A stretch of DNA of 44,369 bases from contig JAKQTN010000034.1 of the NCBI GenBank assembly GCA_029563075.1, positions 1 through 44,369 of the forward strand, given 5' to 3'. Below are positions 18,317-26,809 of the stretch, piece by piece; the first letter of the stretch is position 1; the number at the start of each line of letters is the position of its first letter. The position numbers and the translations under genes were made by a program. The DNA is from Pseudomonadota bacterium. Lineage in GTDB: Bacteria; Pseudomonadota; Gammaproteobacteria; Burkholderiales; Methylophilaceae. The notes beneath the pieces are model-generated. The model did not search any database and was not told where the DNA came from. It was given only the letters and a program-made list of their open reading frames with translations.

Positions 18317-19693
18317 CTAGTGTGTATGAGGCATGCCTGCGGGTTTAGCGTTAGGGTCTATAGGTTGCGGATCAAGTGTTGCAACCGTCATGTTATCTTT
18401 AACTAAATATTTCTTAGCCACTGCCTGAATTTGCTCCGAAGTTATCGCTTTTAATTTTTCCGGATACTCCTTCAGCAAGCGCCAGCTATAGCCCATGGTT
18501 TCAAGCTGGCCGATCTGCATGGCCTGATAAAACATCGAATCACGCTGATATACATCCGCCGCAATTACTGCCGCCTTTACACGATCCAATTCCTGCTGCG
18601 TGACACCATCGGTTTTGATTTTCTCAATTTGCGCGACCAACGCAGCTTCCAGCTCCGTTATGGTTTTGCCTTCACTTGGCATCCCCTCAAGCTCAAACAG
18701 GGCTTCTCTTCCTCTTGACGTGCTATCGTAACCGGCACCCACATCCACTGCCAACGCTGCCTCCCGCACCAGTTTCTGATTGAGTCTTGCCGAATCGTTG
18801 CCGCTCAGCACGCCGGCCAGCACATCCAGCGCATAAGGCTCCCAGGCTTGTTCTGGCGCTTGAAGTTTGTCGGACAGAGTGGGCACGTGATACCCCATCA
18901 CCAGATAAGGCAGCTTGGCTGGTGCTTTCACCACCACGCGCCGCTCGCCGATTTGCGGCGGCTCGGTTTGCGGTTTACGTGCGGGTAACTTACGTGGTTT
19001 GATGTTGCCAAAATACTGTTTGGCAAGCTTTAGCACCTCCTGCGTTTTTACGTCCCCAACGACCACAATTGTCGCGTTATTTGGTGCATACCAGGTGTTA
19101 TACCATTCACGCGCATCAGCCGCCGTCATGTGCTCCAGATCGTTCATAAAGCCCACAACTGGCCGTGCATAAGGGTGTGCCCTGAACGCGGTGGATTGAA
19201 ATTGCTCATTCACCTTCGACTGCGGCTTATCCTCAGTACGCCATCGACGCTCTTCCATCACCACCTTGATTTCTTTGGCAAATTCTTCATCGGTAATTTG
19301 CAAATTCGCCATGCGGTCCGCTTCCAGCTTGAAAGAGAGCGGCAAATGCGATTTTTCTAGCTGCTGAAAATAACAGGTGTAATCCATGCCTGTAAACGCA
19401 TTTTCCTTACCACCTGCAGCCGCAATTAATCTGGAAAACTGGCCTGCAGGCACTTTTTTGGTCCCTTTAAACATCATGTGCTCCAGCACATGCGCTACAC
19501 CGGTCTTGCCGTTCACTTCATCCAGCGCACCGGCGCGATACCACACTTGCGACACAACTACGGGCGCACGATGATCTTCCTGTACCACTAATTTCAGGCC
19601 GTTTTTAAGTGTAAACTCCTGAATCTCTGCCAGCGCTACTAGAGGGATAAAACTGAATATGATGAATGTGAATTTATTTATTTTTGTAAACAC
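18317..19693 (-). CDS. M16 family zinc peptidase, active subunit
   Basis: 458 residues with a signal peptide (about 1-22). The inverted zinc motif HVLEH spans 68-72 (His 68, Glu 71, His 72), and the third ligand is about Glu 147 in KVVMEERRWR. GKENAFTGMDYTCYFQQL follows, typical of the pitrilysin/PqqL group. It is exported, so it probably degrades peptides in the periplasm. It is the first gene of the minus-strand run toward rsmD-coaD and is divergent from ftsY across about 140 bases. Confidence 0.9.
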   Translation of the reverse strand: MFTKINKFTFIIFSFIPLVALAEIQEFTLKNGLKLVVQEDHRAPVVVSQVWYRAGALDEVNGKTGVAHVLEHMMFKGTKKVPAGQFSRLIAAAGGKENAFTGMDYTCYFQQLEKSHLPLSFKLEADRMANLQITDEEFAKEIKVVMEERRWRTEDKPQSKVNEQFQSTAFRAHPYARPVVGFMNDLEHMTAADAREWYNTWYAPNNATIVVVGDVKTQEVLKLAKQYFGNIKPRKLPARKPQTEPPQIGERRVVVKAPAKLPYLVMGYHVPTLSDKLQAPEQAWEPYALDVLAGVLSGNDSARLNQKLVREAALAVDVGAGYDSTSRGREALFELEGMPSEGKTITELEAALVAQIEKIKTDGVTQQELDRVKAAVIAADVYQRDSMFYQAMQIGQLETMGYSWRLLKEYPEKLKAITSEQIQAVAKKYLVKDNMTVATLDPQPIDPNAKPAGMPHTH

Positions 19694-19835
19694 GAAAATA
19701 CTCTCTCAAAAACAACAATAGTGAAGCTGCCACATAATGACACACGCCAAATTAGTTTAGTTCCGATTGACGAGTGGATGGCACGCATGCAAGTTTACGA
19801 CTAAAATAGCAGCTATTCGAAATTTTAAGTTTGTT

Positions 19836-20849
19836 ATGTTCAATATTTTCAAGAAAAAACCCGATCCAGCTGCAAGCAACCAACAAGATCCAATCCCTGC
19901 TCAACAAGCTGAGGCACCTGCAGAGCCCGCTGTTGAGCAAAGCCTGAGTTTTACGCAGCGATTAAAACAGGGACTAGCTAAAACCCGCCAGCAGCTTGGC
20001 GGCCAGCTCGCCAGCCTGTTTGGCGGCGGTAAAATCGATGCCGAAACATATGAGGAGCTTGAAACGATTTTGCTCACTTCTGATATCGGCGTCCCTGCCA
20101 CACAGAAGCTGTTAGATAACCTTAAAAAGCGTGTTAAACGCGAAAACCTGGAAGACACCGGTGCGCTGAAAACTGCCTTAAAAGCAGAATTATTAAGCGT
20201 TTTAGCGCCACTTGAAGCGCCGCTGCAGACCAATACCCACGCACCTTTTGTGATGATGCTCGCAGGCGTTAACGGCGCCGGCAAAACCACCACCATCGGC
20301 AAACTCGCCAAATTATTCCAGGCGCAAGGCAATAGCGTACTCATTGCGGCAGGCGACACCTTCAGAGCTGCTGCCCGCGAGCAATTGCAAGTGTGGGGTG
20401 AGCGCAATAATGTACATGTCATTGCCTCTGAAGGCGGCGACCCGGCTGCTGTGATTTTCGATGCGGTGAATTCCGCCATCGCCAAAAAAATCGATATCAT
20501 CATTGCCGACACGGCCGGCCGCCTGCCCACACAGATGCACTTGATGGACGAAATCAAAAAAGTGCAGCGCGTGATCGATAAAGCACTGCCTGGCGCCCCG
20601 CATGAAATTTTATTGGTGATTGACGCCAACACCGGCCAGAATGCGGTTTCGCAGGTAAAAGCCTTTGACGACGCGCTGGGCGTGACTGGCTTGGTGCTAA
20701 GCAAACTGGACGGCACCGCCAAAGGCGGCGTGATTGCTGCGATTGCCGAGGCGCGCCCGATTCCGATCCGTTTTATCGGCATTGGTGAAGCAATTGACGA
20801 TTTGCGGCCTTTTAACGCGCATGAGTTTGTTGATGCACTGTTTGATTAG
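19836..20849 (+). CDS. ftsY: Signal recognition particle receptor FtsY
   Basis: The start is ATG 19836 (337 residues); a TTG at 19767 would add 23 residues of no FtsY character. There is a short acidic/Pro/Ala-rich A domain (1-35), a helical N domain, and a GTPase domain with GVNGAGKTTT (144-153), DTFRAAAREQL, DTAGRL and LSKLDGTAKGG. It docks ribosome-SRP complexes at the inner membrane. It precedes ftsE-ftsX as in most proteobacteria, 25 bases from ftsE. Confidence 0.97.
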   Translation: MFNIFKKKPDPAASNQQDPIPAQQAEAPAEPAVEQSLSFTQRLKQGLAKTRQQLGGQLASLFGGGKIDAETYEELETILLTSDIGVPATQKLLDNLKKRVKRENLEDTGALKTALKAELLSVLAPLEAPLQTNTHAPFVMMLAGVNGAGKTTTIGKLAKLFQAQGNSVLIAAGDTFRAAAREQLQVWGERNNVHVIASEGGDPAAVIFDAVNSAIAKKIDIIIADTAGRLPTQMHLMDEIKKVQRVIDKALPGAPHEILLVIDANTGQNAVSQVKAFDDALGVTGLVLSKLDGTAKGGVIAAIAEARPIPIRFIGIGEAIDDLRPFNAHEFVDALFD

Positions 20850-20874
20850 CCACATATTGATGCATAATTGAATC

Positions 20875-21543
20875 ATGATTACCTTTGACCACGTCATCAA
20901 ACGTTACCCTGGTAGCCACGAAGCATTGACCGACGTGAGCTTTACCATTGAACAAGGTGAAATGGTATATGTCACAGGGCATTCCGGGGCAGGCAAGAGT
21001 ACGCTCCTGAAGCTGATGGCAGCGATCGAGCGCCCGACCTCCGGCACTGTATTGATTAACAATCAGAATGTCAGCAAGCTCAAAGCATCTACCTTACCCT
21101 ATATCCGCCGCATGTTTGGCCTGGTGTTTCAGGACCATAAACTTTTATATGACAGAAACTGTTATCACAATGTCGCGCTGCCATTGGCTATTAACGGCAT
21201 CACAGAACATGAGGCCGGTAAGCGCATTCGTGCCGCGCTGGATAAAGTAGGCTTGCTGGATAAAGAAAAAGCCATGCCAATTACGCTTTCCGGCGGTGAG
21301 CAGCAGCGTCTAGCCATCGCAAGGGCCGTCGTTTCCAGGCCATCGATTCTTATCGCAGACGAGCCCACCGGAAATTTGGATAGAAACTATGCGGCGGATA
21401 TTTTGCAACTGTTTAACGCGTTTCAACAAGTGGGCGTAACTGTGATTATCGCCACGCACGATGCGCTCGGCAACGCCGGTGAGCAGAATAAAGTGCTGCA
21501 TTTGAACCACGGCAAGCTTGTCAATGCCGAGGTTGTTTTATGA
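20875..21543 (+). CDS. ftsE: Cell division ABC ATPase FtsE
   Basis: 222 residues: Walker A GHSGAGKS (35-42), Q-loop FQDHKLL, signature LSGGEQQR, Walker B ILIADEP and the switch ATHD. Together with FtsX it controls peptidoglycan hydrolases at the septum through a periplasmic activator. Its stop overlaps the ftsX ATG in ATGA, so the two are translationally coupled. Confidence 0.97.
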   Translation: MITFDHVIKRYPGSHEALTDVSFTIEQGEMVYVTGHSGAGKSTLLKLMAAIERPTSGTVLINNQNVSKLKASTLPYIRRMFGLVFQDHKLLYDRNCYHNVALPLAINGITEHEAGKRIRAALDKVGLLDKEKAMPITLSGGEQQRLAIARAVVSRPSILIADEPTGNLDRNYAADILQLFNAFQQVGVTVIIATHDALGNAGEQNKVLHLNHGKLVNAEVVL

Positions 21544-22451
21544 ACGTCTGGCTCACTCAGCATACTCAGGCGCTAAGCCTGGTACTAAGACGCTTCAGAA
21601 CAAACAAACTCGGTACATTACTGATTTGCTTCACGATAGGTATTACAGTTGCCCTGCCAAGCATCATGTACGCGGTTCTGGATAGTGTAAATAATCTGAC
21701 CAGCAATATAAAAAGCGAGTCACGAATCAGTGTTTTTCTGGCTTTAAATCATAGCGACGCGGCCATACAAACAATCAAAGCCGCTTTAGAAAAAAATGCT
21801 GCTATTAAGAACTTCAAGTTCGTATCAAAAGAAGAAGCCCTCGGCCAGCTGCAGGCCTTAGACACCAATAAAGATGTGCTACATTCACTTGAGAAAAACC
21901 CCTTGCCCGATGCTTTTTTTGTGGAACCGAGCAAGCTTGATGCTGAATCGATAGAGAATCTTAAAGCAGCTTTAAGCAAAATGGACGGTGTCGAAGAAGT
22001 CATTGTGGATGGCGCCTGGATTAAACGCCTCAATTACCTGCTGTTGCTGGGCCAAAAGGCAATGCTCGCTATCGCTGGCTTGTTGGCGTTCGCACTGGCG
22101 GCTGTCATCGCCAATACCATCCGCATGCAAATCGTCACACAAAGCGCAGAGATAGAATTAAGCCAACTAATCGGTGCCACCAGAAGCTTTATCCGCAGGC
22201 CGTTTTTGTACGCTGGCGCGCTGTATGGCTTAATCGGCGGACTGTTCGCACTGCTGATTACCTTTACGGTCATTTTCCTGTTTAACCAGTCCCTCGCACC
22301 GCTAGCGGCCGAGTATCAAACAAGCTTTTCACTCACTTATCCCAGTCTTCCAACAAGCATCATCACCTGTTTGCTATCTATCGTGGTCGGGCTGATTTCA
22401 GCCTATCTTGCTGTATCTAAATCGATGTATAAATTATCCAGTAGCCACTGA
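21540..22451 (+). CDS. ftsX: Cell division membrane protein FtsX
   Basis: 303 residues with four membrane segments (about 25-50, 175-198, 222-250 and 273-295). A periplasmic domain between the first two contains VSKEEALGQLQ and NPLPDAFFVEP, typical of FtsX. Partner of FtsE in divisome activation. The stop codon is part of the terminator stem that separates it from rpoH. Confidence 0.96.
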   Translation: MNVWLTQHTQALSLVLRRFRTNKLGTLLICFTIGITVALPSIMYAVLDSVNNLTSNIKSESRISVFLALNHSDAAIQTIKAALEKNAAIKNFKFVSKEEALGQLQALDTNKDVLHSLEKNPLPDAFFVEPSKLDAESIENLKAALSKMDGVEEVIVDGAWIKRLNYLLLLGQKAMLAIAGLLAFALAAVIANTIRMQIVTQSAEIELSQLIGATRSFIRRPFLYAGALYGLIGGLFALLITFTVIFLFNQSLAPLAAEYQTSFSLTYPSLPTSIITCLLSIVVGLISAYLAVSKSMYKLSSSH

Positions 22452-22481
22452 AAAGACCTTTTAAAAAATCCCGGTCTTTTC
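22450..22481 (+). terminator. Terminator between ftsX and rpoH
   Basis: GAAAAGACC at 22450 pairs with GGTCTTTTC ending at 22481 around a 14-base AT-rich loop that itself has a TTTTAAAAAA core. The stem begins inside the ftsX stop codon. It isolates the rpoH promoter from read-through. Confidence 0.7.
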
Positions 22482-22495
22482 GGAACTTTCAGAGT

Positions 22496-22525
22496 CTAGC
22501 ACTCTCGAAGTTAGAGTGCTAAAAT
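22496..22525 (+). promoter_or_regulatory. CIRCE operator (HrcA site) overlapping an extended -10 promoter of rpoH
   Basis: CTAGCACTC (22496-22504), 9 bases, GAGTGCTAA (22514-22522): 17 of 18 arm positions match the CIRCE consensus TTAGCACTC-N9-GAGTGCTAA, and the spacer is exact. The right arm runs into TGCTAAAAT, an extended -10 hexamer (TAAAAT at 22520-22525). A bound HrcA repressor would therefore block RNA polymerase. The transcript would begin near 22532, giving a leader of about 24 bases. Confidence 0.93.
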
Positions 22526-22542
22526 AGCAATAACTATTAATT

Positions 22543-22558
22543 AAGGAGTTTTACTATA
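22543..22558 (+). promoter_or_regulatory. Shine-Dalgarno and apparent ATA start codon of rpoH
   Basis: AAGGAG at 22543-22548 is followed after 7 bases by ATA (22556-22558), where the conserved RpoH N-terminus begins (ATA then Asn-Ala-Leu-Thr-Ile-Pro). The frame is closed by TAA at 22538. Between that stop and TTG 22691 there is no ATG, GTG or TTG in frame. One base change would turn ATA into ATG. Confidence 0.75.
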
Positions 22559-23407
22559 AACGCTTTAACTATACCGTCGATCTCGTCACTTGACAGCTTT
22601 GATCAGTATGTTCGTGCCATCAAAGCCTTCCCGCTTCTGAGCGCGGAGGAAGAGTATGAATATGCAACTCGCCTCAAGAAAAATAATGACTTGGAGGCTG
22701 CACAGTTGCTGATTGTTTCGCATCTGCGCTTGGTTGTGAGCATCGCGCGTGGCTACATGGGTTACGGTTTACCACAGTCAGACCTTATTCAGGAAGGCAA
22801 TATTGGCCTAATGAAGGCAGTTAAACGCTTCGACCCAGACCGTGGCGTGCGTCTTGTTTCATTTGCCATGCATTGGATTAAAGCAGAGATTAATGAATTT
22901 ATCGTGCGCAACTGGCGCTTGGTTAAAACCGCCACTACCAAAGCACAACGTAAATTATTTTTTAATTTGCGCAGCATGAAACAAGGCCTGGAATCGCTTC
23001 ATCCTGACGAAGTCAACCATATTGCACGCGAGCTGAAGGTCAAGCCGGAAGAAGTGCGCGAGATGGAATACCGCTTGAACGGGCATGAAATTTCTTTGGA
23101 TGCGCATATTGACGATGACGGTGAGGAAAGCTTTAGCCCGATTGCCTACCTGGAAGACGAAAGCCCGGAGCCTTCTGCGTTTTTAGAAAACCAGCAAACC
23201 GAACAGTTGCAATCCATGGGCTTAAGCAAGGCATTAGAAAGCTTGGACGAGCGCAGCCGCCGCGTGCTGGAAGCGCGTTGGCTCACGGAAAATGCAACTT
23301 CAACCTTGCATGACTTGGCTGCTGAATTTAATGTTTCCGCTGAGCGTATCCGCCAGATTGAACAAAAAGCCATGCAGAAGATTAAAGCTTTAATGCTTAA
23401 ATCTTAA
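22556..23407 (+). CDS. rpoH: Heat-shock sigma factor RpoH (sigma-32), apparent AUA start
   Basis: From ATA 22556 the protein has 283 residues, the normal length. SLDSFDQYVRAIKAFPLLSAEEE is the usual region 1.2 entry, so starting at the first standard codon (TTG 22691) would remove 45 conserved residues. Core region 2 reads SHLRLVVSIARGYMGYGLPQSDLIQEGNIGLMKAV. QRKLFFNLR is the RpoH box that separates it from other sigma factors. Region 4.2 is NVSAERIRQIEQKAMQKIK. It directs RNA polymerase to heat-shock promoters such as the two in front of grpE and dnaK here. Control seen in the sequence: HrcA operator, short leader and a start codon normally disfavoured by IF3. Confidence 0.93.
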   Translation: MNALTIPSISSLDSFDQYVRAIKAFPLLSAEEEYEYATRLKKNNDLEAAQLLIVSHLRLVVSIARGYMGYGLPQSDLIQEGNIGLMKAVKRFDPDRGVRLVSFAMHWIKAEINEFIVRNWRLVKTATTKAQRKLFFNLRSMKQGLESLHPDEVNHIARELKVKPEEVREMEYRLNGHEISLDAHIDDDGEESFSPIAYLEDESPEPSAFLENQQTEQLQSMGLSKALESLDERSRRVLEARWLTENATSTLHDLAAEFNVSAERIRQIEQKAMQKIKALMLKS

Positions 23408-23421
23408 TTTGTTTTAACAAT

Positions 23422-23450
23422 AAAAAAGCCGACATTGCGTCGGCTTTTTT
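23422..23450. terminator. Bidirectional terminator between rpoH and the dynamin gene
   Basis: AAAAAAGCCGAC and GTCGGCTTTTTT pair over 12 bases around a 5-base loop. The A and T runs on both sides let it work for both converging genes. Confidence 0.95.
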
Positions 23451-23466
23451 GTTAGCTGCAATTAAC

Positions 23467-25425
23467 TCAAGCTGCTTTAGTTTCTGCTTCACTCTCAAAT
23501 GCCAATGCATTACCCATATGCTGACGCAATACTTTTAGATCCATCATCTGGGCACGTATGCTTTTCTCGATATTTTCAAGCTCTAGAATACGGTCTTCCA
23601 AGGTGTCGGTTGCCTTGTAGATGCGTTTAATACTTTCCAGGCGGCGGCGTAATTGTAACTGATGCTCGCGCACCTGCGACTCCATCGGCGCGATCACGGC
23701 TTTCAACCAGTTCTCAACGTCACGGTTAGCCACTTCATACACATGTATCACACGGCTTGCCAAGGTTTCAAAAAACTTGGTGGTCAGCGTCATTTTCTCA
23801 TTCGCGATCATATTAAATGTCGTATTAAACTGCTCTTTATAAGCACGTTCAAGTTTGGCCAGTTCTTTCTGGTAACGCAGCGTTGAAAACGCCGGCGGCT
23901 CGGATTTGCGCAAGCCATGTTCCTTAGAAAATTTGTCGTACATCACATCCATCATTTTCTTAATCTCATCGATCTGCGCATCGGATGACACTAATCGGCC
24001 TTTTAGATCGGTGAAAAAATGATCCATCGCCTCACGGATTGTTTTGGTAAAACTGGCGTTTACCATGGTTTCACGCGTGGTATGCACCTGCATCTTTAGC
24101 GCTTCCATGCCCAGCAAGGTAAACAGCTTGTTGGTTTGCTGCGAGAACACGCTGCGCAATGCCTGAAAACGCTGCAAGCCTTTTTCAAAGTTCTCCTTGT
24201 CCACCTTCACCTTGTTCATCATGTGCTCAACCACATCTTCGTTTTTGCCGCGCAAACCACGAAGCTCTTCAAGTTGTTCTGCCACGCCTGATATTCGTGA
24301 TTCTAAAATCATGTTCGAATTGCTGATTAAATCCTCAATCTCGTTTTTTGTATTGTCGCGGACGATTTCTTTTTTTGAAGGAATCAGTTCGTCAGACAAG
24401 GCTTTTTCCAGCGCCGGTAGCCGACTCTGTGCCAATAAAGCATCATCGCCATTGATTTTGGCTAACAGGCCTTTTTGGGCGGAGGTTGGGAAAATCTGAT
24501 TTGTTTCCAAGCCAAGCAGCTCAGCACTCATCTTAACTTGCTTGCTGATTTCCTTTTCAATTTCCTTTTCGTTTTTCAGCTCGTCCCAAAGACCGTCAAT
24601 TTTGTTTAATACAGCCAAGCGGCCTTTTTGTTTCCAGCGCGTGCCGCTGATATATTGGCGCCATACGTCAATCTCGGATTTTGTCACGCCGGTATCTGCA
24701 GCCAGAATAAACAGCACAGCATGCGCATTCGGCAGCATATTCAATGTCAGCTCGGGCTCGGTTCCGATGGCGTTCAAGCCCGGGGTATCTAAAATAACCA
24801 GCCCCTGCTCAAGCAAAGGATGTGGGAAATTAATCATGGCGTAGCGCCAGCATGGAATATCGACAGTGCCGTCTTTATTCAGGCTCATGGCGTCGTCACT
24901 GCTGTTGGGGTCAAAAAGCCCGTATTTTTCAGCTTCCGCTGCTGTCACCCGCTTAGTGCTGCTGACTTCTTTGAATGCAGCCACCATGCTATCGTTATTA
25001 TCGACATCAAACACGACCGTGTGCCATTCATCCGGATAGCGCTTGTACTCGGTAGTAGTGGCATCTGAGGCGCGCGTATCAATTGGCAACATCATGATGG
25101 AGGTCGGTTTTGACGGGTCATACAATAACTCTGTGGGGCACATCGTGGTGCGGCCCGCGCTGGATGGCAGCAGGCGTTGGCCGTAATCTGCAAAGAAGAT
25201 GGCATTGATCAATTCTGATTTGCCACGTGAGAATTCGGCCACAAACGCGACATTCAGTTTATCTTCACGTAAACGCTCGAGCAGATTGGTGATGCGTTGA
25301 TCTATTTGCGCGTCATTGAGCTCCTGCTCATTCAGCCAGCTGCGATAATCGCAAATACTGTCTACCAGCGCCTTTCTCCACTCAGAGTAGGCTGTAAACT
25401 GGTGCGCTAATTTATTTTCTGCCAT
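23467..25425 (-). CDS. Dynamin-like large GTPase
   Basis: Start ATG 25425 (652 residues), preceded by a GGGGA ribosome binding site; a GTG at 25437 would add four residues. GTPase motifs: P-loop AEFSRGKS (about 63-70), the Thr-rich switch I region (SSAGRTTMCPTELL), DTPG (213-216) and NKID (274-277). The remaining 350 residues are mostly long charged helices, which fits the stalk of bacterial dynamins. Bacterial dynamin-like proteins bind and remodel membranes; some help repair them under antibiotic or phage stress. It is a single gene, which is unusual, as many bacterial dynamins come in pairs. Its role here is unknown. Confidence 0.87.
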   Translation of the reverse strand: MAENKLAHQFTAYSEWRKALVDSICDYRSWLNEQELNDAQIDQRITNLLERLREDKLNVAFVAEFSRGKSELINAIFFADYGQRLLPSSAGRTTMCPTELLYDPSKPTSIMMLPIDTRASDATTTEYKRYPDEWHTVVFDVDNNDSMVAAFKEVSSTKRVTAAEAEKYGLFDPNSSDDAMSLNKDGTVDIPCWRYAMINFPHPLLEQGLVILDTPGLNAIGTEPELTLNMLPNAHAVLFILAADTGVTKSEIDVWRQYISGTRWKQKGRLAVLNKIDGLWDELKNEKEIEKEISKQVKMSAELLGLETNQIFPTSAQKGLLAKINGDDALLAQSRLPALEKALSDELIPSKKEIVRDNTKNEIEDLISNSNMILESRISGVAEQLEELRGLRGKNEDVVEHMMNKVKVDKENFEKGLQRFQALRSVFSQQTNKLFTLLGMEALKMQVHTTRETMVNASFTKTIREAMDHFFTDLKGRLVSSDAQIDEIKKMMDVMYDKFSKEHGLRKSEPPAFSTLRYQKELAKLERAYKEQFNTTFNMIANEKMTLTTKFFETLASRVIHVYEVANRDVENWLKAVIAPMESQVREHQLQLRRRLESIKRIYKATDTLEDRILELENIEKSIRAQMMDLKVLRQHMGNALAFESEAETKAA

Positions 25426-25446
25426 GCGAGTCCCCACTTAATCCCC

Positions 25447-25475
25447 AAAAGTAGTTGCCAAAATTGACTACTTTT
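25447..25475. promoter_or_regulatory. Perfect inverted repeat in the dynamin/DUF971 divergent region
   Basis: AAAAGTAGT (25447-25455) and ACTACTTTT (25467-25475) are perfect 9-base arms around an 11-base spacer, only 22 bases upstream of the dynamin ATG. It could be an operator for a dimeric regulator or a hairpin in the dynamin leader. A second small palindrome (GCTAAT-TT-ATTAGC) lies at 25617-25630, nearer the DUF971 gene. The rest of this 258-base spacer is AT-rich without further features I can name. Confidence 0.5.
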
Positions 25476-25683
25476 CTTGTAATCGTACTTTATCATGACA
25501 TCGTAAATATTCAAATAAATCAGTCACATCAACATGCTTAATTCATTTAAATTCTGATGAAAGGTGGATTTTTAGCGACAAACGGCATATGGTTAAAAAA
25601 AGTTGTGGTAAAAACCGCTAATTTATTAGCCGAGAGACATGTTCTGCTATCATTTCAGTTTGTTCAATTGCATCCATTTTTAA

Positions 25684-26082
25684 ATGAGCGGCTTAAACGT
25701 AAATTCACCCCGACCCATTGATATCCGCCTGCACCAAGCTTCGCGCCTGTTGGAAATTAAATTTGATAACGGCACCGAGTGCATGCTCTCATGTGAGTTT
25801 CTGCGTGTATATTCGCCTTCGGCTGAGGTGCGCGGCCATGGCGCAGGACAGGAAACGCTGCAAATTGACAAAGAGAACGTGAATATCACGGGCATCGAAC
25901 CCGTCGGCAATTACGCGGTCAAGCTTATGTTCTCGGATGGCCATGATACCGGCTTATATTCATGGGATTATTTGTACTATTTAGGCGAACACTACGAGGC
26001 CTTGTGGCAGGATTACATCACCAGACTCGAAATGGCAGGCCACTCTCGTAAAGACATCAGCAAGGAACACCATGAGCGATAA
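25684..26082 (+). CDS. DUF971 domain protein
   Basis: 132 residues. The single DUF971 domain (also found at the front of gamma-butyrobetaine hydroxylases) shows [29 protein letters not shown] and the end [19 protein letters not shown]. In betaproteobacteria it is regularly found just before ubiE, and its last 11 bases overlap the ubiE start here, so the two are coupled. The biochemical role is not established. A part in Fe-S or quinone metabolism is only suggested by context. Confidence 0.9.
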   Translation: MSGLNVNSPRPIDIRLHQASRLLEIKFDNGTECMLSCEFLRVYSPSAEVRGHGAGQETLQIDKENVNITGIEPVGNYAVKLMFSDGHDTGLYSWDYLYYLGEHYEALWQDYITRLEMAGHSRKDISKEHHER

Positions 26083-26809
26083 AACTACACATTTTGGCTA
26101 CAAAACGGTCGATGAAGTTGAAAAACAGCAAAAAGTGGGCGAAGTGTTTCATTCCGTCGCCAGTAAATACGACATCATGAACGACGTCATGTCGGCCGGA
26201 CTGCACCGTGGCTGGAAACGCTTCGCGGTGGAAGTAAGCGGTGTAAAGCCCGGCGACAAAGTGCTGGATATTGCTGGCGGCAGCGGTGATTTATCCAAAC
26301 TTTTTGCAAAAAAAGTCGGCCAAGATGGGGAAGTGATTCTCACCGACATTAACGCATCCATGCTGGCAGTAGGCCGCGACAGGATGATAGATGCGGGCCT
26401 GAGCGTACCCGCCACACAGTGCAACGCCGAGAAACTGCCTTTTCCTGACAATACGTTTGATTGCGTCATTGTGGCGTTTGGCCTGCGCAACATGACCCAT
26501 AAGGATATTGCATTAAAAGAGATGCAGCGCGTGCTTAAAACAGGCGGCCGCCTGCTAGTGCTGGAATTCTCTAAAGTGTGGCAACCGCTAGAGAAGCTAT
26601 ACGATGCCTACTCGTTCAAATTTCTGCCATTCATGGGCAAACTGATCGCCAAGGATGCCGAAAGCTACCAGTATCTAGCGGAAAGCATCCGCATGCACCC
26701 AGACCAGGAAACGCTCAAACAAATGATGCTGGACGCTGGCTTAGGCAAGGTGGATTACTACAACCTGAGCGCGGGCGTGGTGGCTTTGCATAAAGGTTAT
26801 AAAACCTGA
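26072..26809 (+). CDS. ubiE: Ubiquinone/menaquinone C-methyltransferase UbiE
   Basis: 245 residues. Class I methyltransferase with [19 protein letters not shown] (SAM motif I), [10 protein letters not shown], and the two UbiE signatures [31 protein letters not shown] and [30 protein letters not shown]. It methylates the benzoquinol ring at C2 in ubiquinone synthesis. TGATG links its stop to the ubiJ start. Confidence 0.97.
   Translation: MSDKTTHFGYKTVDEVEKQQKVGEVFHSVASKYDIMNDVMSAGLHRGWKRFAVEVSGVKPGDKVLDIAGGSGDLSKLFAKKVGQDGEVILTDINASMLAVGRDRMIDAGLSVPATQCNAEKLPFPDNTFDCVIVAFGLRNMTHKDIALKEMQRVLKTGGRLLVLEFSKVWQPLEKLYDAYSFKFLPFMGKLIAKDAESYQYLAESIRMHPDQETLKQMMLDAGLGKVDYYNLSAGVVALHKGYKT

Noticed and set aside
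19778-19793. TGGCACG...TGC resembling a sigma-54 promoter before ftsY
   Set aside because: The GG and GC elements are several bases too close together for sigma-54.
19901-20782. 293-residue open frame opposite ftsY
   Set aside because: Shadow of a highly conserved gene; the protein has low-complexity Ser/Ala/Leu composition and no family motif.
22691-23407. rpoH starting at TTG 22691 (238 residues)
   Set aside because: The same frame upstream encodes 45 residues of conserved RpoH sequence behind a good ribosome binding site, so the short form is an artefact of allowing only ATG/GTG/TTG starts.
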